A DNA stretch of 64,000 nucleotides from Clarkia xantiana subsp. parviflora (lineage: Eukaryota > Streptophyta > Magnoliopsida > Myrtales > Onagraceae): the NCBI GenBank assembly GCA_036873135.1, contig JAPTYO010000010.1, forward strand, positions 14,911,134 through 14,975,133, read 5' to 3'. Shown here in pieces: positions 20,985 through 34,600 of the stretch. Positions within the stretch are counted from its first letter, which is position 1. Each line of letters starts with the position of its first letter. The translations under genes were made by a program, and so were the position numbers. The notes beneath the pieces were generated by a model. The model saw only the letters and a list, made by a program, of their open reading frames with translations, was not told the origin of the DNA and did no database searches.

Positions 20985-23029
20985 CTGTCCTATTAAATAG
21001 GAATCATGCCTCGGGTTTTCAGTCGTCAAGAGAATTACGACAAGGCGATCAATTATCACATAAATTGTTTATACTTGTCTCTCAAATAGGTTTCATTGGA
21101 AATTACTGTGCCCAACATTGCGATATCCTTAAAGGGATTCGTCCAGGTAAATTCAACAAGATGGTTATACACATATTATTCGTTGACGATAGCATCCTCT
21201 TCCTAAAATCAACACAAGGAGTTTGGCCACACCGGAGGAAATTATGGACATCTACCACAATGAATCAGAACAATTATTCAACTTTGATAAATCAAGCTTC
21301 CGTTTTAATCCTAATGTGAGTGCTGGTGAGTGTGTAAGGATTTGCAGAAAAAAAAAATACCTGGGAGATTGGATTAAGAAAAAAAATGAAATGGGTCAAG
21401 CGGTTATTCAACGAGTTACAAAGCGAGTTCAATGGTGGATGCCGAAGCTTCTTTCCCCGGCTGGGAAGGACATCCTTATTCATTCAACGGGAGCCTCTAT
21501 TCTGACGTATTTGATGTACTGTATCAAGCTCTCTAAGTATACTACATATGCCCTCGATCATATCCAATGTCAATTTTGGTGGAACTCTAAGGCCGATAAT
21601 AACAATATTTGTTGGATTGCATAAGACAATATTACGCAGGCCAAGAAAAGTAATGTATTAGGATACCAGAATACCTCCAGCTTCAATCCGGTCTTACTTC
21701 TCAAACAAGCTGCATAGATCATCACAGATAAACAATTTATTTGGACTAATTGTATACGCACGTTCGATGTTTCATTATGAAAGGGCTTGATAGAGGGTGG
21801 GAAATTGACGTCGGGTTAACTTCCGGACGTAACCCTGAGTGCCAAATTTTGGGTTACTCGGGAACTGGGCTCTGGATTCGTCTTTATCAATTCAATTTAT
21901 TCTATCATTATTGGAAGAAAGTGGGATGTACATGCCATTGCTGCCATCTTACCTCAAGTAGTTGTCAGGGCTATCACTCAACTCACTATGCCCCTATTTG
22001 AAACACATGACCAGTTTATTTGGAATCACACAAACTTAGATCTTATTCAGTTAAGTCTGGATATAACCTTATTAACTCGCTTCTCAACGAAGAGAGGCAT
22101 GGTCCATCAATTTATTCCTCATTTGAGAATTTCTAGTTCGTTCTTTTGGAATAAGTTGTGGTCAACGCAGCTGTTTCAAAAATACGGACGTTCATTTGGA
22201 AACGAATATTTGAAGGTTTACTTAATATAGCTCGTAGACGTAGAGCAAAAATGCGTTTATTTGCATCAAGCTGGCGGGGGGCTCGTGCAGCTAAATATCG
22301 ATCAACGGCTTCCTAATTATGCCCTGAAGGATGGGAGAACCACAAACGCTTTACGGGATAATATCCACCACCGGATACCATCTATTGATCCAAACTGCCA
22401 TTTATGTGGTTTGAGTAATGAAACATGGGACCACGCGATGTGGAATAGCCAATTTGCTTGTCAAGTTTGGTTTGCGTATAGTCTGTGTGTTAGTTCTAAC
22501 TTAGTACATATTATAACTGGTTTTCCGTAGTTAGAGTAACCAAATGGGAGTCATAGTACTATGTCTTAGAGTCCTGAATTATTTGTTTTGAATTGTTTGA
22601 TAATATGAGGTACCTAGCTTGAACGGAACAATATTGTGCTCCACGCCAAGTTACCTAATTCTCGGTTTGTAATGTTATTTATTTCTTCAGCTTATCAAGA
22701 TAACTCAGTCGCACGTCCTCTCGTTCCAGACACAACATGGATCCACCAGTGAGTCCAAGATTTAAACACGATGGATGTTCTTATTCCTACATGTAGTTAG
22801 ACTGTTTTGGTAGATGGGGCAGTGTGCAGAGAGTCGACCATTTTTTTTGGAGCAGCAATTATTTTGAGTCCTAGTAATGTTGTTATGCATGCATCTGTTT
22901 GTAGATTGTATGATGATAACCTACTTTTGACGGAATGTATTGCTTATCGAACTTGACTATTGCTAGACCAATCAATTGGCATAGATATTCTGTTTCTTTT
23001 GTCAGATTTATTTATTGTTATATATCATA
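20985..23029 (+). pseudogene. 5'-truncated LINE pol: reverse transcriptase, zinc-binding domain, RNase H
   Basis: Conserved blocks appear in order across several frames: SSRELRQGDQLSHKLF (near 21030), ILFVDDSILF with the catalytic Asp-Asp (near 21180), WWMPKLLSPAGKDILI (near 21430), then a zf-RVT-like region CHLCGLSNETWDHAMW (near 22400) and an RNase H start (LVDGAV, near 22810). Stops and frameshifts separate them. The 5' half is missing and the 3' end is cut by the Helitron at 23030. It encodes no working protein. Confidence 0.88.
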
Positions 23030-25721
23030 CTAGCTACTAACCCCGCGCACCACGCGGGGAAAAGTTCCCCAAGAAATTAAGATAAAAAAATTAATTTATC
23101 TTAATTGATTGGATATACAACATTATTTGAAAATTTTAATATATATTTTGGATAGAAAATTAAATGAAATTTATGCATTACTTTAATTAAAATATTTAAT
23201 ACTAATTATTTTTTAACATACTTTATAGTAGTGAAATAATCAACATAATATATCATTTTTATAATACGTATAACTAATATAATATAAAACTTGAAATTTT
23301 AACATTTATGCAGGAAAATTATGAAAAAAAAATTCTGAAAAAATATTAGATAATAACTTAACTAATTTTTATCAAATGAATAATGGTAAATTAGTAAAAT
23401 ATATGATTTAATTAAAAAAATAAACTAATATATTTTGTTTTTTATTTATAAATAAAGAGATTAAAAGAATGTATGCATTATATTTTAACTGTATGTATGA
23501 AATATCTTTTAAGTTAAATTTTAGGAGATATTAAATATTACATTGAAAGAGTATAAATAAAAATTTTATTTGATTATCTTTCATGAGATTACTTAAAATG
23601 ACTAATTTATTTTAACATTGACTATATGCATTCGAGAGAGATTCATGATGAAACTTTATATCACACACATTCATATTAAATTATGTCACGTGCAAATAAT
23701 GTACCATTCAACTCATCCAATCAATTAATTTGGTCGACATTACACGTTTAACATATTGAAATATATATTAGTGACGTAGATAATATATATAGCATACTTA
23801 ATATACTCTTTTATTTTTCAGTAAAATAATTAATATACATGTGTATATACTAAAATATTAGTATAGACAACTATTATATATTAAAACCATGACTAATAAA
23901 ATAATTTTTATTTAAAAAGAATGACGATTTTTATTTTGCAACTCAACAAAAATCATAGGCAACTTCTTGAAGGACATAGAAATCATATGGTCCTAACAGG
24001 TAAATAAATATCGTAGTGACATAGAAAAAAAATTTGAAACATATTTTATTGAATCATATGGTCCTTGTAAATAAATATCGCAGTGACATACATGTGGGGA
24101 AAAAAAACTCGAATCACAAGATGATCTTCCAATGTATTGTGAAACAAATAAGATGTGGTTCATACACAATATAATGGAAAAAAGCGCTACAAAAGTAAAA
24201 TATAGTATTTTGATATTTTTTTTACAAATATTTCTTTAGCCATTTGATATGGATGACTGAATAAAATACATCTCCCTAATTACTTCTTGACTTGAGATGC
24301 TCGATTTGTTAATGAACGATTGATCTGCACACATGAAATTCACATTATAATTAATAAAAGAGATATAAACTATGAATGAATAGTTACATAAAATAAATGT
24401 TATGTGGTAATTCGGTAAAAATCTATCTTGCTTCTAATGGTCCTTAAATTTCGACTCGGTTGTACATTGATCTTGTGAAAGTTCGGAAAAGAATCAGTAT
24501 ACTAATAAACTATAAAATTGAGAGAAAAATAAATTCTTTACATGGTCATATATATATAAAGGTTTGTGTTGGAGAATACATATTAGCTAATGGTGAGGGT
24601 GATTCCTGAAAGCTTCTTGATCTTGTTAAGAACTACATATACATACTTTTTTGTTCACCATACCTTCATATATGTAGATTAATCTGTGGAAAACAAAATA
24701 TATAAAAAGTTATAATTACGTAGGACTATAAATATGAAGAAGAGAATGAATTTGTAAATACGTAGTATAACTATAAATCATGAATACTCTATGACAACCA
24801 ACATACTTTATCTAAAAAATCAAGCTAATTAAGCCTTGCTTTCTTTTTCTCTCTAGATCCACGCTTAGTTTCTTGCATCTTTATAATAGTTCGAGCGTGA
24901 AGAAGCTGCATAAAGTCGAGTTGAATTCGTATTCCATTATTTTATACTAATCAAACATATAAGCACACGTGCACAACTATAAATATATGAGAATAGATAA
25001 TCTTAGATATGGACCAACCTCGCTCTTCATCTTCGAACCATGCATGATCGGACCTTAAGAATACATTTCGACATCTGTGTATGTATGTGATTTGAGGTTT
25101 TTTATATTAGTGAGAATCTTAAATGGATGGATAGGATTACGTTTTAATAAAAACCTAATATGGACGGACATGATTGCGTATGATTTTTTTTTTTATTATT
25201 TAATATTAGTATAACTTGACATATTCAGTATAATATATTAGTTAATATATATATATATTTTCTATAACAACGTAATATTATATTAATTGTTATATAGCTT
25301 TACATAATTTGGGTTTGGATTGATTGGGTAGTGGCTTTTTACATACAACGAAAGAATGAAAGTTTTTTTATTTAAAAGAAAAAATCAGCGTGAAAGGAAA
25401 TCCATTAAATATTATAAATATTGTTTTATATAATTGTTTATTTTTATATATGTACTGCTTACGTGGCGGCTTATGGTGTTCCAGAACCAAACTGTATAGA
25501 TTTACTATTTAAAAGGAAACTTTTAATTAATTTGTTTCTTTAAATTGCGTAGAGACCAAAATATGATATAAAAATATTTCTTAATTTTGAATCAATCAAT
25601 ATTATGTATCTAAATTTAGAGAACCCATATTAAATTTCGATTAAAAGGCAACGCTGACTGAACAAACTGTCCACGTGTCGGCCAGAGAACTTCCGATACC
25701 GAATTAATATAATATAGTAGA
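23030..25721 (-). mobile_element. Non-autonomous Helitron, 2692 bp, minus orientation
   Basis: On the minus strand it begins TCTACTATATTATATTAATT (25721 downward). It ends with hairpin CCCCGCG, loop TGGTG, CGCGGGG (23059-23041), seven bases, then CTAG (23033-23030). The flanks are A and T (minus T after CTAG at 23029, minus A before TC at 25722), the expected AT target. It inserted into the LINE RNase H remnant. There are no Rep or helicase frames. The rest is AT-rich without a clearly recognised captured gene. Confidence 0.87.
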
Positions 25722-26019
25722 TAGATATTACCGTATTATGTTATTATAATTCATCAATATTGTCTATTAATAATATAAAATATGAATGTAAACACATATA
25801 TATTTTCAATATATTATTCTGTTTCATTAACTATTCTACATGGGTATATACTACAATCGATGATTAGATTATATACAGGAATAGCATTGCCGTATTATGT
25901 TATTATAATCCACTAATATTATTTATTAAAAAAATTGGAGAAATTTCCATCAAATATTTTTACAAAAATGTGTTATGTATAAATTATTTTTTAACCCAAT
26001 TTTTTGGCTTTTTCCTTTT

Positions 26020-26381
26020 TTTTTTTTTTTTGCCAAAAAAGGAATTCATTCAAACACACCATGTCAAATTCAGTACATCAAGGCGGGATAAAAACCCGAT
26101 CATTATTAAGCAACAATAAAAGAGAGGGCGGGGGTTGGAAAACCCAATTATCAATACACGGCCTCTTTCTGGATTGTATAGCGATCCAGTTTGCACATTC
26201 ATTTGTTTTCCTGGGGATAGCTCTCCACTTGACGTTACTTAGACGAGTCGCTAGGTGTTTGATGTTGGAGATTAAAGGTTGAATCCTCCAATTCGTCTGG
26301 CTTGAATCCTCCATGATGGATATGGCCACTTCTCTAGAATCCGTCTCGATCTCCACCCGCGTCCATCGTTCTTGAATTGTA
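26020..26381 (-). pseudogene. LINE 3' end with RNase H tail, 13-bp target duplication
   Basis: On the minus strand the C-terminal half of an RNase H domain is read (IETDSREVAISIMED, TNECANWIAIQSRKR), followed by a stop and a terminal poly-A (poly-T at 26016-26030 on plus). The sequence gctttttcctttt stands at both edges (26007-26019 and 26382-26394), a 13-bp duplication as left by LINE insertion. Strong 5' truncation leaves about 360 bases. It is related to, but different from, the LINE remnant at 10060-12626. Confidence 0.9.
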
Positions 26382-26394
26382 GCTTTTTCCTTTT

Positions 26395-27892
26395 GAAAAA
26401 TGTTAATTTTAAAATTTTTGTATTTTAATTTTGATACATAAAAATTATTTTTAAAATATTTTCTGATTCATTTAATAAGTTTATTTATACTTTTAGATCA
26501 AAATACGATGACTTAACAACAAAGTGAAATTATCCTAATTTGGGTCATTGAAAAATAAGAATGTTCATTAAATATAATTTTCCTTATTATTAATATAAGA
26601 TATGAAAAACATGTAAACAGATATATATAGTTAAAATATCATATTTATTTAATTTCTTGCATAAGTAAGATAATATTTAAGATTTTATCAAAAAATAAAG
26701 ATATTATTTATGATATTTTTTGAAAATCGAACCACTTTAACGTTTTTCCTTTATTAATATTTTTTGCAGCGGCTATACTCTATTCATTATTCTAATTCAC
26801 TTCGTATTGTTATCTTCTTTTTCACCGTTTTTGTTTTCGATCCACTCAAACATAATGTTCTTTCTTGATCTTTTATTTCCATACAATTCCAAATTAATAC
26901 CAATAGAGGAGGGAGCATAGCATATATACTCATAAATCAAGATATTAAACCCCATTAACCCGGCAACATCACAAAGTTAACAAAAAGAGGTAGCACAGAG
27001 AAAGAAACAAAGTATAACCCTTATATATAATATAAACTTAATTTCTTTTATAGTTTTTTTAAAAACCTTTTTACCATGAATTTCAAGAAGCATAGATGCT
27101 TAAACACCGAGTACGATATAATACTCATCTTCTAGACCTATCTTCAGCAATAATATGTAGACTATAATCTGCAGTGTACACATTGTATTAAGTTCTACCA
27201 TAAAGAAGTGGAAAACTAATTTTGTTGCTTTTTACAATCCGTAGCGATTAGTTCATTAATTTAAGATCACACAAATAAATGCTAATATCGCTTTACCAAG
27301 AAGGCAGTAAAAAAGGGTTAAGTTATTGTACTACCAAGCCAAGCGATCCTCAAGATCATAACACGCATTCTATGATTTCCGTTATTTGTTAATGAAAGGA
27401 GGGATGATTTTAGTGCTTACTTATATATGTTGTTAAAATATATATATCGAACTCCTTAACATGGTGAGAAAGTTTGCCGCGAGAGAAGATGTCAAAGATG
27501 GTGCATGCATGTTGAGGTTTGTTTTGGTGCTTATCGTGAGCCCATATCATCATCCACTCATAGCTTGCATCTCAAATTGACTGAGGAGATGTCGAAACAG
27601 GATGATGTTTATTTTGGAGCTAAAAAATATTGTTTAGTAGGTTTGACAATAAAATTATATATACATATATATGTATATTTCTACGATTGTATAAATATTT
27701 ATTATCTAAATTTGAGTCATAATAAGTGGCCTTGAGAATATTACATTAAGTTACCAAAAATTCTTAGTTTGCCGTTTTTGTATTATATATAATATTACAT
27801 ACATATATATATATATGTAAATATATTATGGTTTGGCCGTATAATCTAGTAGACATTATTATTATTATTATTATTTATTCTATATATATATT
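26395..27892. other. AT-rich spacer
   Basis: Short TA and (tta)n tracts (for example 27856-27876), no gene or element recognised. Confidence 0.5.
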
Positions 27893-28161
27893 ATACTTAC
27901 GTGGCGGCCTATGGTCTTCCGGAGCCAAACTGTATAGATTTGTTATTTAAAAGGAAACTTTTGATTAATTTGTTTCTTTAAATTGCGTAGAGACTAAAAT
28001 AGGAGATAAAAATACTTCTTAATTTTCAATCAATCAATATTATGTATCTAAATTTAGAGAACCCCTATTAAATTCCGATTAAATTAGGAAACAGTAACTG
28101 CGTGGACTGTCCACGTGTCGGCCATAGGGCTTCCGATACCGAATTGATATAATATAGTAGA
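27893..28161 (-). mobile_element. Second copy of the Helitron 5' end
   Basis: About 270 bases match 25455-25721 (cttacgtggcggc, ccaaactgtatagattt, gtccacgtgtcggcca, ttccgataccgaatt). The copy ends at the same TC terminus (28161), followed by T. No GC hairpin with CTAG was found to its left, so only the 5' end remains or the 3' end has diverged. Confidence 0.75.
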
Positions 28162-28162
28162 T

Positions 28163-28621
28163 TATCACTTCACTAGTAACTCCACCTTCCTTGTTTGGAG
28201 TCTTGAAAGATATTCATCACCTTTTACAAAAAAAAAAAAAAAAATCTTTGTTTACAATTATGCATAGCTAGTCGGTCGATTGTAAAACTACCACACTATG
28301 TCACATTTGTAGTGGCTAACCATAATGTAAGTAGAATATGAATTTACCCGAGTTTCATTTGTTCACCAATACTTTTTTTTTGTAGAAGAAATAATTAATA
28401 CTAAAAACAAAGGATGAACCCATTTAGTGTGAACTGGTTCAACCGAAGTTCAAAACAACTCAACTACTATGTTTAATTAAACGGGGCTCGCAGGCTCCCA
28501 CAATATTTCTAAGAGTACAAAATCGAATTTCGCTCGGAGGAACATTATGTATTTAAAAATTGGATTGTTGGTGTACTCTGATCCTTGCTAGTGCATTTGC
28601 AACTCCATTCGCTTCACGATA
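28163..28621. other. Unassigned AT-rich spacer
   Basis: No coding sequence or repeat structure was recognised apart from an A run near 28230. Confidence 0.5.
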
Positions 28622-28629
28622 GATATGTA

Positions 28630-29673
28630 TAGGGCCGGCTTTACCCGAAGCAAGTAAAACGGCTGCTTTAGGCCTCAAGTATAAAATGCCTCCTCTAAAG
28701 TCTAGATACCATCATATATAATATTCAATTATTTAAATTTATTTTTTATTTGCAAGTTGCAACTACTAATAATTTTTGTCAATCACATCTGGCAAATAAA
28801 AAAACTAATTAATCACCATTAATTAATTATGAACTTACTATATTCACAACCTCAAAATTTTCAATAAAAAAACCAATTCCAATTATTTTTGTAGTTTGGC
28901 CAAAAAAAAATAATTTTTTAGCTAATATTTAAGGTTTTAAAACTAATAACAAATCTATATTTGAATTTTTTTTTGAGTCACTACCTGAACTCTTAATTTC
29001 CGAATTTTTTTGCTATTTAAGTTAAATGTATGCTAAATTGGATAGAAATCGTGTATGTTTTAGTTTTGTGGGGTCTTTTGATGTGTACCTAAGATGAATT
29101 AGACTATAAATTGAAATGATTACATCGAATGTATTTTGTATGCAACAATTTTAACTTCTTAGTATCCATTTCGGGTACCATAAAAAAAACACCTCACATC
29201 GCCCGAAATCGCTCATTTTATGTCCAAATTAACGTAAATTTTTACGATGGTAACATTTTGCTCAGACTTTGTAGATCGGGCAACCACTTTAAAACATTAA
29301 AATCCTAATAACGATTTATAATTTAGTGAAATTAAGGTAGTGATTTGATTACCACCCCTTATTTTTTATAATTCAAATGCATATTATTTTATAAAATTTA
29401 TAATAAAGTGTTATCCTTATCGCAACATATTTTTTTTTACAATCAAATAAATCACTTTTAACTGTTTAAAATACATATACATTATGGCATTCTAAAATTT
29501 AATAGTTATATTACTATTTAGTATTTACACTTATTTTTCATTTAATAGTTAGTGATATTTGTATTAAAAATGTCTTAAAACAAATTTTACATGAATTTTT
29601 GTATGTAACTCAATAAAAAAATGCCTAAAATAAAATGTGGCTTTAGGCCTCAAATATCCTTGAGACGGCCCTG
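28630..29673. mobile_element. Non-autonomous hAT element, 8-bp target duplication with one mismatch
   Basis: Ends are TAGGGCCGGCTTTA and TGAGACGGCCCTG. The flanks are gatatgta (28622-28629) and gatatgca (29674-29681). Subterminal gctttaggcctcaa occurs at both ends in inverted or direct form. The interior is AT-rich without a transposase. Confidence 0.88.
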
Positions 29674-29955
29674 GATATGCATGAACTTATATCTCCTAAG
29701 TCGAAGTAGTAAATTCATGCAATCCAAAGTGACATGCATAAGTTTCAAATTAGAGTAAGAACTATCTGAGATAAGTTGTTGAACATGAAATTATTAGATC
29801 CCACATAAATTTATATTGTATTTGTACTAGTTTTGATAGTAAATGTCCTTTCTACCAATTTTATTTTCTTACTTTTTTATATATATATATATATATATAT
29901 AGTGGTCAAATGCGGACATGGAAGGAAAAACTCTTCAAAATCCATTGTGCATTTC

Positions 29956-30294
29956 CACGTGGGGACACTTCATTTCAAATTACCACGTGTCAGAGAGCTG
30001 GAGGTCTATATGGCAGGAAACTTGTTGACTATGAACTCGTGGATAAGCAAGAATAGAGAAATTATTCACTACATCGGTCCTACCACGTGGCATCTATGTA
30101 GTGGACCTTCAACCAATCAGGACCTGACACATGGCACTTTATCCTGATTACATTGCTACATGTCAACTCCTAATTGGTCGAAGGTCCACCACGTAAATGT
30201 CATATGCGCAAGAACAATGAAAGATTTGGCAGCCGATGTGTCACGGGGACTGGCACGAGTGTCGTGGAACACTTGGTGAACCACGCGCCACGTG
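29956..30294. promoter_or_regulatory. Cluster of four CACGTG G-boxes
   Basis: CACGTG occurs at 29956, 29984, 30084 and 30289, with a further ccacgtaa near 30188. The inverted pair gtggaccttc (near 30098) and gaaggtccac (near 30180) encloses part of the cluster. No gene start lies next to it, so it may belong to a mobile element or a lost promoter. Confidence 0.5.
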
Positions 30295-30342
30295 TCTCCA
30301 CGACAGGGGGTGTCGGGTACTAGATTCTGGAGGGGACTGGAC

Positions 30343-31097
30343 CAAGGTTGTCAGGATCCTGATCCGGATCTTAGAATCTTACGACTTTACGATCCCAGTG
30401 ATGTCAAACGATCCCGGTCTCTTGTAGGATTTTAAAGGATCATGGTCTTAGGATCTTACAATTCTATGACCCCAGTTAAGTAAAATGATCATACCATTCT
30501 ACGATTCAAGTTAACATAAAACCATTCATAGGTAAGAATAAAGTTGATAATTAATTTCGGATTAAGCATATTAACGTCTTTATTATATATCTATAAAATT
30601 AGAGTGGTAAAATTGAATTTTCTCAACTTTCAAAATGATTTTAAGCCTATTTTAAAATTTCATGGGGCAAGCTATCTATCACCTTCTAACATTTTCTTCT
30701 AATTTCTTTTTGTTGAAATAGAAAAAACATATTGAATTAGAGTATGTTATAATTATTCATAATCATTTATCACGTTTAGTATTATAAGATCTAACATATT
30801 ATTATATTTGATAAACTAATTAATATATATTTTATATCGAAAATAATTTTGATAAATCGGCATAAGTATTAATGAAATATTAATGAACTTTTTGTAGCCG
30901 TTATTTATTTATGTAATAAATAGTAATTTATATATTATAAAAATGTCCTAGAAAATTATTCATTATTCATATATTAATTTATAATTCTTATAGAATTTTA
31001 CGATCCATCATCCGATCTTACGAACAATTTAATCCTACCATAAGACGATCATAGATTCTAACAACCTTGGACTGTGGAGTTGATCCTAACAACCTTG
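30343..31097. mobile_element. hAT-like element with duplicated right end, 8-bp target duplication
   Basis: The target duplication is gactggac (30335-30342 and 31098-31105). Ends are caaggttgtcagg and cctaacaaccttg. A second, inner copy of the right end (ctaacaaccttgg near 31060) precedes the outer one. The interior is filled with gatc/cttac words (ggatcttagaatc, ttacgatcc). There is no coding capacity. Confidence 0.85.
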
Positions 31098-31659
31098 GAC
31101 TGGACTTTTTGGATTGCTGCCATTGGACGAGAAATCATAATAAGTTTAATTATATCAATGTGATGATACACGTTTCGGATAAGCTCTGATGTCACCTCAC
31201 ACCTCAAACCTTTTTCCAATTATTTGATTTAGAGTTTTTGCAATATTAGCTAACTTAACAGGCATGCGCACAAGAAACTTCGTATTATGTTCTTATTAGT
31301 TGATAAAATCCATGCATATCCGCGTGTTTGAAATATGATAATCTTTTTAGCACTTATGATATCATAGGTTCACGCCCACCACACGATTGACTACTCCCAA
31401 CCAGAATCAGGTGAGAATAAAAAGTGCACCATGGACGAACCATTCAACTAATTTTATATGTCCGGAGCCGAAACTGAAAACTGAAATTTCAAATTTGTAT
31501 AGTAAAAACACAGCGACTACAAAGTGTCCATTACCAGTCACCGCTACGGATAACTGACATGCCAATGAGTTTTTGGGTTGTCGTTCAAACAAGTAAGCGG
31601 AAGATTCTGTCACCTCCAAGATTTGCAGCTTCATATCTATTTTTTTCCGAGTGGCCTCA

Positions 31660-34600
31660 TCATTTTCTCGAAAGATATGGCTTCACTGATTCAACCACCA
31701 CCTATTGGCAGATAACTCGACATAAGATATAACCGAAAAGCTTTTGTTCGTAAAAATTAATCTAAAAAGTTATTTAGCAGTCTTACCCTTCCATCATACG
31801 ATAATGATGCAAAAATCCATGGTTCGCGAGAACTCCAAGCTAGACCTGCACCCATCAGTGAAGTAAAATTGGTCAGACTTTTGCAAGAATGTGCTAAACT
31901 TAAAATCATAGGCTGCCTGAAAGCAGCAAGCTGATTAATCATACCATAGACAGTGTCCTCATAGTCGTTGTAGGAATTCAGCAACGGATCGGACCGCGTA
32001 GTTGGTGTCTCAACCAACCTGTAAATTTGTCGAGAATTAAGCCACAGTTTATAGAGTAAATTTGGTTTAGAATGTTGACATGGTGAAGAAACTTATCCAT
32101 GGAGGAGGAGCTTACCCATCATCACCACTTGACATCCACAAGTTGACAGTTGAATCTGTTCCAGCACTCTGCCAAAGTTTATAATTTAGTCAACTGTGTT
32201 TCTAATTAATTAGTCATCATGGAGAAGAACCACAGAAACATTGTTTTACATAGATAGAGAGAAAGAGAGGGATAGAGAACCAGAATCAATCCATCGTATT
32301 CAGGATTACACCTCACAGTCCATGTCCTGCCAATATATTTAACACATGCAAGAATTTGTTAGTACACATAGGCACAAGGAGGATGATCAAAAGAAGCATT
32401 ACTATAGATATTTGGGAGTACCAGTGTGTATGTCCAGGGAGATCTTGGATAGGAATTTTTGGCATCCTAAGATCCCATATATGTATTCCAGATTCATCCT
32501 CTGCAGTGACCTGGAAAAAAAAAGGGCAGTATCTTAGCATCAAATAATTATTCAACTGATGAACTTTGAAGGATACCACTTAACACAAAATAATAAGGTT
32601 TCCATTAATTGAATAATGATACCACTTGCTTTGATCAGCTCAATTAATAGAAGGAAAACATAGAGGCACATATTCATTGTAAATTTGCCATGATAATAAA
32701 GCATGATACACACAATGATACAATTTAATGTGCACGGAAAAAAAAGCTTTTAGATAATAAAATTGCATTATTACCAACATATGTTTCTTTCTAGTGTCAT
32801 ACTCAAGGTCACGAACATGCGTACATTCGATAGAGTTTGTTTTCCTGCAGTTATAGTAACCATGTTAGTAGCAGTGATACCTTGTAAGCTGTTACTCTGT
32901 GTAGAAGTAAGTGGAGTGAGGACATTAGGTATTTCTCAATGGAAAATATTGGGTTAATTGTAAAAAAGAAGTTAGTTCTGATTTTTGAATTATTTTTGGG
33001 AAAAGAAAACCATTGCTCTAATGTCACCCGCTCTAAGTATGAAAACACTGAACTTTGATTATCTATCTTAAAAATAGGCACCTCAAAATCCAAAGATCTA
33101 ATTAATGCATTAGTCATATTACAACAGCAAATTTATTACAGGCCATTTTTTTTATTGAATTAAAGTTCGAGAATCCTGAAAAAAGAGTAACGTACTTCAT
33201 TGTCCGCAGATCCCAAAACTGAACAGATGATTCACAGGTTGCTGCTATAGCATTTATATCATGTGGATCCCATGCTCCACCAGATAAATAGTGTAACATA
33301 CCAGCAGATTCCTGTGATTGTACCTAGATTTTTTTACAAGACCTGAATGGAATCAGCATAAACATACAAGTAACAAATCAATCTGTTACTCAGAAGTTTT
33401 CTTTGGCTGAAATAGGCCGTAAATGATCGGATCATTTTCATATGCATTCCACTTACAGGGTCTGATACACAAACATATAAAACATCAAGCGGTAAAAAAT
33501 GACTTCAGTATGAGTAATGCACATGAACATAGACTTGGGAAAAATGCATGTGTGCCGCCTTTTAGAATTAGTACTTGCGAGGCAGTAAAGCACATCAAAT
33601 TCCAAAGGAAATTCACTTTGCCATAGCAGATATATGCAGTTTACCATAAGTAAATGGTCTCGTTTGAAAGTTGTGCTCTGTGGACTCAACTGAACTCAAC
33701 CTCAAGCCTCTGATCTTTCATGCTTTACAAAGCTTCAATATCCATCATGCAAGACTACTGTTTGTGTGGAATTCAACAAAGAATGTATGGCTTAACAATA
33801 ATGGTCGTAAATACTCTCTCCCATGTTTGTGCTTTGGCACAAGAAAGATGAAGCCTTCTGGTGATTCTATTATTAGATTACAAAAACACTCTAACATCAT
33901 TATCCATCAAATGAAGTGGAATGAGAAGCTTGAACTCCTAGTAAAGGACATGCTTACTGATTTAGAACTTCCATGAGGCAGTTACCTGAGCAGATTTCTT
34001 AGAACTATCCAAGCTCCATAAGAAAATTTTCTCTTGATCAATGCTGATCAATTTGTCATGCTTTCCGGATGGCCACCAGAGTACACTGTTGCAGAATTGA
34101 CATAATTAATCAACAGAAAGCTGGAAATATGGAAAAATGAGCTAAGGCTACATTGTAAATGTACACTCGATCACAAACTTTCGCCCAAAACTTCAAGCTA
34201 TTGCTACAGTTAGGCTTATTGATTCTTACTTGTGTACCATGGATCTTCTTGAGGTACAATCTAAGTGGAAAAGGCGTTACATAATCATAGGAGATAGAAA
34301 ACGTGGTCTAAGAGGTGCAGTACATGTATTTAGTGAAGATTCAAGGACGGAGAAATCACCAGTTTATTTTGCTAGAATGTGAATCAAGTGAAGCAATTTT
34401 TTCCAGCTGAGGAGAATTCAGCTGTCCGTATAGCTCGGGGATCTGCCATACTGCTGCTCCAAAAGACTCGCCTTCAACATCAGAGAAATCTATCAGAAAA
34501 TTCTAAGTCCCAACTCTAGCATACTGAATAACACAGATCATCCTAACTGCTATAAATGACTTCTATAGGGGAAAATCAAGCATATTAAAATAGATAGAGA

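Noticed and set aside
27846..27850. ctag as the 3' end of the second Helitron copy
   Set aside because: No GC hairpin lies next to it, and the flanking base does not fit the A/T target.
33671..33976. 101-codon plus-strand frame
   Set aside because: It lies in an intron of the EIPR1-like gene on the other strand and has no domain.
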